From: Cytophagales bacterium
GTDB taxonomy: Bacteria; Bacteroidota; Bacteroidia; Cytophagales; Cyclobacteriaceae
Assembly (NCBI GenBank): GCA_022360015.1
Contig: JAKSDQ010000191.1
Span: forward strand, 54,737 to 118,736
DNA length: 64,000 nt
Reading direction: 5' to 3'
Below the pieces are notes generated by a model, which searched no databases, was not told the DNA's origin, and was given only the letters and a program-made list of their open reading frames with translations. Position 1 is the stretch's first letter. Every line of letters begins with the position of its first letter. The translations under genes and the position numbers were made by a program. Shown here one piece after another: positions 17,754-26,200 of the stretch.

Positions 17754-19970
17754 ATGAGATTTATTTTTACTGCTGTTATTATTTTTGTTATCCCTTATTT
17801 CCTCTATGGACAGGCCATCGAAGGCTCGGTGTCTGACTCCGGAAAACTTCCCATCGAGGGAGCCTATGTGATCCACGTTGCATCGGGAAAGCATGCGCAC
17901 ACGAATGAACTCGGTAAATTTTCTATTGAACCGGTGAAAGCAGGGGATACACTGCTGGTCAGACATCTTGGATACAAGAGTATGAAGATTGCCATTGAGA
18001 ATTTGTCACTGGAGTTGGATATTATGCTTTCGGAGACTTCGTTCCGGCTCGATGAAATCATGGTCACACAAAGTGTCAAGGCTGTTAACCTTATTGCCGA
18101 TATCAACACGGAGCTGTATCCTGTAAATTCGTCCCAGGAGATTTTACGGAGGGTGCCCGGTTTATTTATCGGGCAACATGCAGGTGGTGGCAAGGCAGAA
18201 CAGATATTTTTGAGGGGTTTTGATATTGACCATGGAACAGACGTAGCTATTGATGTTGATGGATTACCGGTCAATATGGTTTCCCATGCACATGGCCAGG
18301 GCTATGCTGACCTGCACTTTTTGATTCCTGAGACTATTGAAAAAATTGACTTTGGCAAAGGACCGTATTATACCGATAGAGGTAATTTTGCGACAGCAGG
18401 CTATGTCAGTTTTAAGACAAAAGACCGGTTGGAAAACAGCTCTGTGAGTGTTGAGGCTGGAAATTTTAATACTTTTCGCACCGTGGGATTATTAAAGCTG
18501 GCACAATCTGAGCATCATGATGCCTACCTGGCCGGAGAATTTTTGAGATCGGACGGACCTTTTGAGTCATCCCAGGATTTTGACCGAATCAATGTAATGG
18601 GCAAATATACCGTTCGCTTTCATAACCTGGACAGATTATCCCTGCTGGTTTCACATTTTGCCAGTGAGTGGGATGCTTCCGGTCAGATCCCGCAACGTGC
18701 GGTTGATTCCGGCCTTATTACCCGGTTTGGTGCTATCGACGACACCGAAGGCGGTGAGACCCACCGCACCAACGTGATGTTGAAATACATGAAAAGTTTT
18801 AACGACAGAAGCTTCATCAAAAATAGTCTCTATTATTCGGCCTACGACTTCGAACTGTTCTCCAATTTTACTTTTTTCCTCAATGATCCTGTCAATGGCG
18901 ATCAAATCAGGCAAAGGGAGGAGAGAAACTTATTGGGATTAAACAGCGAATTCAATCATTATTTTGAAGTCAACAGAATCGAAGCACTGATGCAGGCAGG
19001 GGCGGGGTTCAGATATGACAACAATGATGATGTGGAATTATCCAGGACACGCAACCGGGAGACTACACTTGAGAACATCCAGTTGGGCGATGTGGATGAA
19101 ACAAACGCTTTTGCCTACCTTAACTTTGAATTTGACTTAGGGCCTTTGTTGATAAATCCGGGTATCCGGTTGGATTATTTTGATTTTAAATACAAGAATA
19201 GCCTTCTTTCGACCGATAATAATGAACGGGATTTAACAAAGTCTATACTAAGTCCCAAATTGAATTTTATCTATAATTATAACGAAAACGTTCAGTTTTT
19301 CCTGAAATCGGGCATTGGCTTCCACTCCAATGATACCCGGGTGGTTATTCAGGGTGAACGGTCAGTACTACCGGCAGCGTACGGAAGTGATTTAGGGGCT
19401 ACCTGGAAACCTGTGCCTAATTTGATAGTAAACACAGCTTTGTGGTATTTGGCTCTGGATCAGGAGTTTGTGTACGTGGGTGATGAAGGAATTGTTGAGC
19501 CCAGTGGGAAAACCAGGCGCCTGGGGGTAGATTTTGGGTTTCAATATCAACTTTTGGATTGGCTATTCCTTAACGGGGATGTTAACTATGCCTATGCCAG
19601 GAGTGTGGATGAGCCCGGGGGACAGCGATACATTCCCCTTGCTCCGGATCTGACAGCCATGGGCGGTTTTAGCGTCCGGAAGGACGATTTTTCCGTCGGC
19701 TTACAAATGCGATACATCAAAGACAGGCCTGCCAATGAAGATAACAGCATTGTGGCCGAAGGCTATTTTATCACGGATTTGAATGCTAATTATCAATGGA
19801 AGGCGTTTACTTTTAGCGCGATCGTGGAAAACCTGTTTGATCAGGACTGGAACGAAACACAATTCGCTACAGAGTCGCGACTGGATTTTGAGACGGAGAG
19901 CGTGGAAGAAATTCATTTTACACCGGGTTTCTCATTTTTTCTGAAAGGAAGAATCAAATACCGGTTTTAA
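17754..19970 (+). CDS. TonB-dependent outer membrane receptor
   Basis: The 738-residue protein starts with a signal peptide (MRFIFTAVIIFVIPYFLYG). A carboxypeptidase-regulatory-like domain follows (about 21-105), then the plug (about 115-225) with LRRVPGLFIGQ and FLRGFDIDHGTD, and a C-terminal beta-barrel that ends in KGRIKYRF with a terminal aromatic residue. The plug contains a histidine-rich SHAHGQGYADLHF stretch that is characteristic of a receptor subgroup. It probably imports a substrate across the outer membrane with TonB energy, and in this setting the substrate may be the metal-loaded NRPS product. It lies inside the plus arm between the cyclodeaminase-like and oxidase genes, with its own 423-base leader. 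Confidence 0.88.
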   Translation: MRFIFTAVIIFVIPYFLYGQAIEGSVSDSGKLPIEGAYVIHVASGKHAHTNELGKFSIEPVKAGDTLLVRHLGYKSMKIAIENLSLELDIMLSETSFRLDEIMVTQSVKAVNLIADINTELYPVNSSQEILRRVPGLFIGQHAGGGKAEQIFLRGFDIDHGTDVAIDVDGLPVNMVSHAHGQGYADLHFLIPETIEKIDFGKGPYYTDRGNFATAGYVSFKTKDRLENSSVSVEAGNFNTFRTVGLLKLAQSEHHDAYLAGEFLRSDGPFESSQDFDRINVMGKYTVRFHNLDRLSLLVSHFASEWDASGQIPQRAVDSGLITRFGAIDDTEGGETHRTNVMLKYMKSFNDRSFIKNSLYYSAYDFELFSNFTFFLNDPVNGDQIRQREERNLLGLNSEFNHYFEVNRIEALMQAGAGFRYDNNDDVELSRTRNRETTLENIQLGDVDETNAFAYLNFEFDLGPLLINPGIRLDYFDFKYKNSLLSTDNNERDLTKSILSPKLNFIYNYNENVQFFLKSGIGFHSNDTRVVIQGERSVLPAAYGSDLGATWKPVPNLIVNTALWYLALDQEFVYVGDEGIVEPSGKTRRLGVDFGFQYQLLDWLFLNGDVNYAYARSVDEPGGQRYIPLAPDLTAMGGFSVRKDDFSVGLQMRYIKDRPANEDNSIVAEGYFITDLNANYQWKAFTFSAIVENLFDQDWNETQFATESRLDFETESVEEIHFTPGFSFFLKGRIKYRF

Positions 19971-20061
19971 CTATCGACCATGTTTCCCGGTATCCAACAT
20001 CTTTTCCTTTCGGTATTAAGGGCTTCGGAACACAATAAAGATTACTATAAAGTATTTACCA

Positions 20062-21213
20062 ATGGATTTTTCCTGGTCGAAAGAGCAAACAACATATCGT
20101 GAGCGCATCATCCGGTTTGCGGAGGAAACGCTGAACGAAGATCTGGTGGAGCGGGACAGGCAGGGACAGTTTTCGAGCGATCTTTGGCGAAAATGTGCCC
20201 AATTCGGTATTCAGGGCATGGCAGCGCCTGCAGCGTACGGTGGACAAAAGGAGGAAATCGATATACTTACCGCCATGTTGGCCATGGAGGGATTTGGCTA
20301 TGGCTGCCGTGACAATGGCCTGGCGCTGGCATTGAATGCCCAGATGTGGACTGTGCAGATCCCTGTGGTTCAGTTTGGTACCGAGGCTCAGAAAGAAAAA
20401 TATCTCAGGCCTTTTACTACCGGAGAAAAAATAGGGGCCCATGCCTTGACAGAGCCTGAGGCAGGTTCTGATATACTAAACATGAAAATGACTGCTGAAA
20501 AGTGTGAAGGAGGTTATGTACTCAATGGGGAAAAGCGTTTGATCACATTGGCTCCGCTGGCGGATGTGGTTTTGGTTTTTGCCAATGTCGATCCAAAACT
20601 GGGGAGGTGGGGCGTTTCTGCTTTTTTGGTGGAAAAAGGCCCGGAATCTTTTACCACCAGTCCTACCCGGGACAAGATGGGTATGAGGACCGTACCTTTT
20701 GGTGAAATAAGGTTTGACAATTGTTTTGTCCCCGGGGAAAATCGACTGGGGGGAGAAGGAGCCGGTTTTAGTATTTTGAACCATTCTTTGGAATATGACC
20801 GGTGTTGTATCCTGGCCAGTCAGCTCGGTGCCATGGAGCGTCAGCTTGAACAGACGGTCAAATATGTTCAGGAGCGGCAGCAGTTTGGAAAACCTATCGG
20901 ACAATTTCAGTCGGTTTCCAACAGAATTGCAGATATGAAACTCCGCCTGGAAACATCCAGGTTGTTGCTATACAAAGTGGCCTGGCTGAAAAAGACCGGT
21001 AAACCTGCCACACTGGAAGCAGCGCTGTTGAAGCTGCAGCTCAGCGAAGCTTTCATCGAATCCAGCCTGGATGCGATTCGTAGTTTCGGTGGAAACGGCT
21101 ACCTGACCGATTTTGAAGTGGAACGTAACTTAAGAGACGCGGTGGGTGGTGTGCTTTATGCCGGCACCTCGGATATTCAGCGGAATATTATCGCTAAGTG
21201 GCTGGGTTTATAA
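20062..21213 (+). CDS. Acyl-CoA-dehydrogenase-like flavoprotein, candidate prolyl-carrier oxidase (PltE-like)
   Basis: The 383-residue protein has the complete acyl-CoA dehydrogenase fold: helical N-domain, the beta-domain segment ALTEPEAGSD (near residue 133), and the C-terminal helical domain with QQFGKPIGQFQSV and the FAD-binding RSFGGNGYLTDF. In pyrrole pathways (PltE, RedW families) such an enzyme oxidises prolyl-S-carrier to pyrrolyl-2-carboxyl-S-carrier. The order oxidase, adenylation enzyme, carrier here matches that trio. At the site where many family members have the catalytic Glu (YEGTSE) this protein has YAGTSD, so the base must sit elsewhere, perhaps in the SLEYDR helix as in the isovaleryl-CoA dehydrogenase type. 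Family is certain; substrate is inferred from context. Confidence 0.82.
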   Translation: MDFSWSKEQTTYRERIIRFAEETLNEDLVERDRQGQFSSDLWRKCAQFGIQGMAAPAAYGGQKEEIDILTAMLAMEGFGYGCRDNGLALALNAQMWTVQIPVVQFGTEAQKEKYLRPFTTGEKIGAHALTEPEAGSDILNMKMTAEKCEGGYVLNGEKRLITLAPLADVVLVFANVDPKLGRWGVSAFLVEKGPESFTTSPTRDKMGMRTVPFGEIRFDNCFVPGENRLGGEGAGFSILNHSLEYDRCCILASQLGAMERQLEQTVKYVQERQQFGKPIGQFQSVSNRIADMKLRLETSRLLLYKVAWLKKTGKPATLEAALLKLQLSEAFIESSLDAIRSFGGNGYLTDFEVERNLRDAVGGVLYAGTSDIQRNIIAKWLGL

Positions 21214-21236
21214 AGTAAAAGACTGTGACTGCTTAC

Positions 21237-22820
21237 ATGAAGATGAATTATTTACTCCCTCATTCGATCGAACGGTCTGCCGAAAGGTTTCCGGAACAGG
21301 ATGCCTTCAGGTGCGGCAATAACTATATATCCTATAAGGATTTATCGCAAAGGACAAATCAATTGGCCCATTTGCTTGTGGAACTGGGTGTTAAAAAGGG
21401 TGACCGGGTTGGAATCTACCTCCGCCGGAGTCTGGAATCTGCGATTGCGGTCTATGGTATCATGAAAGCCGGTGCTGCTTATGTTCCGCTGGACCCGGAT
21501 GCACCTGAATCGCGAATACGTTTTTTACTGCAGAACTGTGGCATTCAACATCTGATTACAGCCCATTCACCAATCAAGACGCTCAAAGAAGTAATCACTG
21601 AAGGGGTAAAGCTGCAATCAGTTATTGGCATCGACGATGAACTGCCTGTCCGGACCATTTCCTGGCACGAGGTAGCACAGTTACCTGCTGACCATGGACC
21701 ACGGGTGCGAATCCTGGAGCAGGATCTTGCCTACATTATGTACACCTCAGGTTCAACAGGTGTACCCAAGGGTATTATGCACTCGCATTACAGTGGTCTA
21801 AGCTATGCCAGGCTATCTGCACAACTGTATGGCCTCGATGCTTCCGACCGCATAGGCAATCATGCCGCGCTGCATTTTGACATATCTACCCTCGGCTATT
21901 TTTCATCACCCTTTGTCGGGGCCACAACGGTCATTATCCCCGAGGCACATACAAAAATGCCTGCCAGCATGACACAACTGATGGAGCAAGAAAAATTAAC
22001 CGTCTGGTATTCCGTGCCCCTGGCTTTGGTGCAGTTGCTTAGCCATGGACTTCCGGATCAACGTGACCTCAGTACGATCCGGTGGGTTTTGTTTGGCGGT
22101 GAGCCTTTCCCCTCCGGGCACCTGAAGAAATTGATGGCGCATTGGCCACAGGCGAAATTCAGCAATGTTTATGGCCCGGCCGAGGTCAATCAGTGTACCT
22201 ACTATCACCTGCCCGCACCGCCTGAAACCGGCGTGTCGATACCCATTGGCCGGGTCTGGGATAATACTGAAATATTGATTGTAGACCAGGACAATACCCC
22301 TGTAGCCGCCGGTGAGCCGGGTGAGCTGCTTGTGCGGTCGGCAACTATGATGAAAGGTTATTGGAAACAGCCATCACTTACAGAGAAGTCGCTCTACGTG
22401 TCCCGCGATCAGGGATTCGAAAAAGTGTATTACAAAACCGGAGACCTTGTCAGACGCAACGCTGAAGGGGAGCTGATGTTTTTAGGACGAGAGGACAGAC
22501 AAATCAAAACCCGCGGATACCGGGTCGAGCTCGATGAAATTGAAGCGGTGATATTGGGGCATGAGGCGGTAATGGAGGCTGCGGCTTTTGGCGTTTCCAA
22601 TGCTTCGGAGGGCCTGCTGATAGAAGCCACTGTGATCCTGAAAGAAGGTGAGACTTTAGAGGAAGCGGATCTATTCAACTATCTTGGACTTTATTTACCA
22701 TTATATGCCATGCCCCGCAAAATAAATTTTGTGCTTTCTTTACCTTATACAACCACTGGGAAAATTGACAGGACTAAACTGCGGGAAACCGCTGAAAATT
22801 TTAAAGAAAAAGAATTTTAA
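21237..22820 (+). CDS. Stand-alone adenylation enzyme, candidate L-prolyl-AMP ligase (PltF-like)
   Basis: The protein of about 527 residues carries one full A domain and no carrier. Motifs include YIMYTSGSTGVPKG (near residue 170), NVYGPAEVN, YKTGDLVRR, a8 GREDRQIKTRGYRVE and a10 TGKIDRTKL. Specificity residues read by manual alignment to GrsA are D-I-L-Y-L-G-V-Q-C-K. The D-x-L-Y-L start resembles the code I recall for PltF-type proline-activating enzymes. It would load proline onto the carrier encoded directly downstream. A GTG at 21225 is in frame, but the ATG at 21237 is preferred. It starts 24 bases after the oxidase stop. Confidence 0.85.
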   Translation: MKMNYLLPHSIERSAERFPEQDAFRCGNNYISYKDLSQRTNQLAHLLVELGVKKGDRVGIYLRRSLESAIAVYGIMKAGAAYVPLDPDAPESRIRFLLQNCGIQHLITAHSPIKTLKEVITEGVKLQSVIGIDDELPVRTISWHEVAQLPADHGPRVRILEQDLAYIMYTSGSTGVPKGIMHSHYSGLSYARLSAQLYGLDASDRIGNHAALHFDISTLGYFSSPFVGATTVIIPEAHTKMPASMTQLMEQEKLTVWYSVPLALVQLLSHGLPDQRDLSTIRWVLFGGEPFPSGHLKKLMAHWPQAKFSNVYGPAEVNQCTYYHLPAPPETGVSIPIGRVWDNTEILIVDQDNTPVAAGEPGELLVRSATMMKGYWKQPSLTEKSLYVSRDQGFEKVYYKTGDLVRRNAEGELMFLGREDRQIKTRGYRVELDEIEAVILGHEAVMEAAAFGVSNASEGLLIEATVILKEGETLEEADLFNYLGLYLPLYAMPRKINFVLSLPYTTTGKIDRTKLRETAENFKEKEF

Positions 22821-22821
22821 C

Positions 22822-23064
22822 ATGCGTGAGGTTTTAATAAATTACATAGAGCAGCAATTACTCAGTGGAAGGGCCGGGTTGAAAGTGGACCCAAAAGATG
22901 ACCTGATGGGAAGTGGTTTGATAGATTCTATGGGAATGATGCGCTTTGTACGGTTTATCGAAGATCATTTTGACCTACAAGTGCCACCCGAAGATCTGGT
23001 TATTGAAAACTTCATGACCGTAGAGGATATTGATAATTATTTAAAAAGACGTAAATCGGATTAA
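22822..23064 (+). CDS. Stand-alone peptidyl/acyl carrier protein (PltL-like)
   Basis: The 80-residue protein is acidic and helical with the phosphopantetheine attachment serine in GSGLIDSMGM (about residue 36). It would hold proline, and then pyrrole-2-carboxylate, as a thioester for the oxidase and hand it to the condensation domain of the NRPS at 23272. The ATG at 22822 comes two bases after the stop of the adenylation gene, so translation is probably coupled. The longer in-frame opening upstream overlaps the adenylation gene and is not used. It needs the Sfp-type transferase encoded at 27447. Confidence 0.88.
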   Translation: MREVLINYIEQQLLSGRAGLKVDPKDDLMGSGLIDSMGMMRFVRFIEDHFDLQVPPEDLVIENFMTVEDIDNYLKRRKSD

Positions 23065-23097
23065 AGCAGGTAGTCTCTGTGGTCATCGACCAAACAT

Positions 23098-23245
23098 CAA
23101 ATAAAAATAACTCCCCGTAGCGAGAGCGGACGTGGGTGTTGCACAATTTAAGACTGTGCTTGTATTTTTATTGTATAGCCGAAAGAATTTTGTTGAGAAC
23201 GTTGTGCGACAGCTACAGGCTGGCGCCAGGTTAAGCATTAAGTTT
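23098..23245. repeat. Dispersed hairpin repeat, copy 1 (internally shortened)
   Basis: The left edge has GTGGGTGTTGCACAATTTAA and the right edge AACGTTGTGCGACAGC, which are imperfect inverted repeats of each other and match the edges of copies at 31025, 41085 and 60700. The central long hairpin (GTGTCT...) is missing here. It fills the 207-base gap between the carrier gene and the large NRPS gene. Non-coding. Confidence 0.7.
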
Positions 23246-23271
23246 ATAGGAGAGAATAAAGTAAAAAACGG

Positions 23272-26200
23272 ATGAATGAGCAAGAGACAACTTCAATCGA
23301 TTCAAATCTGACGCAAAGCCAGTTATTGCTCTGGACGGGGCAAAAGCTGAGCCCGGAATCTCCGCTTTACAACATGGTATTAACCTTTGAGATACAAGGT
23401 GAGCTGGATATTTCGCGATTTCAATTGGCGTTTCAGCAGTTGGTTGATCAAAGTGATGCGCTGAGAACCGTTTTTATGGAAGAGGACGGGATGCCTCGGC
23501 AACGGGTGCTTTCAGCATTTAACTACCTTCCTGAAATGCTCGACTGGTCGGATCCCGGCAGGTCAGCAGAAGATGATGCCTCCTGGTTTTCGGATCAGAA
23601 TTGCACCAGGTTTGATCTTTCGAAGCGGTTGTTTACCTCAGTGCTTATCAAAAAGTCTAATCGCCTCTGGATCTGGTATTTGAATCAACACCACCTGATC
23701 ACCGATGCCTGGGCAGTGTCTGTCCTGTATCGCAGAATGGCTGTTTTGTATCATCACCTTGGTGCCGGAACACCCGGGAAAGCTCCGGCGTTACCCCTTT
23801 ATAAAGATTACCTGGCTTATGAAAAAAATCTCCGCTTTGCCGGCCAAAATAAAAAAGTTACCGCGTACTGGGATGCCATTCAGGCCAAACTGCCACAATC
23901 CCCCGGGTTATATGGCCATAACTCCCCTGTGGTAACCACGGAAGCGACAAGGTTTACCCTGGAACTTGGCGCTGAGCGTTCCGGGCTTCTTCGCCGTTTA
24001 ACGAAGGAAAGGGATCTGCGATCGTGGACCCAACACCTCTCACTTTTCAATATTTTTACGTCGGTGCTGTTTGCCTACCTGTACCGGATCAGTGCTCAAA
24101 CCAAACTTGCCATCGGAACCCCCACGCACAACCGGACAACAGCCGATTTCAAAGAAACACCCGGGGTATTTATCGAAGTGCTGCCCCTCATAGCGGAAGT
24201 TCGGCCTGACGATACCTTTAGCTCGCTGCTTCAACGTGTCAGGACAGAAGCCAGTGAATTCCTGATGAATGCACAGCCCGGTACTGCCACGCCCGCCCTG
24301 AGCCAGGGTTTTAACGTGGTGCTGAATTATATCCATGCTACTTTTTCAGATTTTGACGGCATCCCTGTCAAATCAACGTGGCAGCATCCGGGCCATGTAG
24401 ACCCAAGACACCATCTACGGCTACAAGTACATGATTTCGACGAGCAGGGTAGCATCCAACTCCACTTTGACTTAAATCATGATGTGTTTGACAAGGGCCA
24501 AAGACAACAGGTGCCCAATCACTTTTTGAAACTGTTGGATGCATGCATCGAAGACCGGTCCCAACCTCTCGGAAAGGTGGCGCTGCAAGACTGTGAAGAA
24601 TGGGATGAAATGCCCGGAAGTTTTGGTCAACCGGATGTTGCGGGCCCAAATACAGTGGTGGATCTGTTTCAAAACCAGGCCGCCTTATTTCCTGATGCCG
24701 AAGCTGTTATCTATCAGAATAAATCATTGAGCTACCGGGATTTAGATGAAAAATCAAACCAACTGGCGCAGTATCTCCGCCAGCAGGGAATCGCCAAAGG
24801 GGAAAGGCTGGCAATTTACCTGCCGAGGACCCCTGAGTTTGTAATCAGTGTATTGGGAACATTAAAAGCCGGTTGCGCATTTATTCCTGTTGCTTCTGAT
24901 AATCCTTATCGACGGGTTCAACAAATACTCGACTCAGCCAAACCTCGCCTGGTTCTGACCTCCGATAGCCTGGCGGATGTCATATCGGATTCGGGAATTC
25001 CAATAGGTAAGGTGGATAAAGCATGGCAAGCCATTGCTAAAGAAAAGTCTATCATTACTGAAGCCGGTCCGACACCGGATATGCTGGCTTACCTCATGTT
25101 TACTTCCGGGTCTACGGGAGAGCCCAAAGGTGTCATGATTAAACATCAGTCTCTTGTCCACTATGCCCAATGGGCAAAAGAAAAATATGTCCACCATGAA
25201 AAACCTGTATTTCCCCTGTTCACCTCTACGGGTTTTGACCTGACAGTGACTTCTCTTTTCGTGCCGTTGATTTCCGGAGGTAGTATTGCCGTGTTTAGAG
25301 AACCTGATACCGGTCCTGACCTGTCACTTTTAGAAGTAATTGAAGATAAAACAGTCAACATTATCAAGCTTACACCGGCCCACCTGGCACTCATAAGGGA
25401 CAAAGATCTCACGGATACTCCTATAAATACCATCATCGTGGGAGGTGAAGCACTCAGATCGGATCTCGCCGCATCCATTGCCGGATCCTTCCATGCTCCA
25501 ACACGTATTTTTAATGAGTACGGTCCGACCGAAGCGACTGTCGGTTGTGTAGTGCATGCGTTCGACACCCATGTCGATACACAGGTATCCGTACCTATCG
25601 GTAAACCAATTCCCAATATACAGGTTTACGTGCTGGATGATCATCAAAACCGGGTTCCACAAGGTGTTCCCGGTGAATTGTATCTGGCCGGGACAGGGTT
25701 GGCAGATGGTTACTGGAACGATCCCGGATTAACTGCTGAGCGTTTTGTCAACAATAAATTTGTTGCCGGCTCCCGCATGTACCGTACCGGTGATATGGCA
25801 AGGATGAATCAGCGAGGTGAACTGGAGTTTTTGGGCCGGATTGACCACCAGGTAAAAATCGGGGGCATCCGGGTAGAGCCGGGTGAAATTGAAGCAGCTT
25901 TGCGCACGCATCCGGCCATCGGAGATTGTGTGGTTATGCTGCAAGCCCACCCGGGAGCATCAGCCACTGATGAAATCAGCCATTGCATTCGTTGCGGTCT
26001 TCCTTCCAACTATCCCAATGTAGTCTTTGATCATACCGGAACCTGTGCTTTATGCCTTTCTTTCGATACCTATCAGGAAAAAGCAAAACAATATTTCAAG
26101 ACACCACAGGAACTTCATACATTGTTGACGCCCACAGAAAAAAAAGAGCCGGCCGGCTATGATTGCATGATGTTGCTGAGTGGGGGAAAGGACAGCACCT

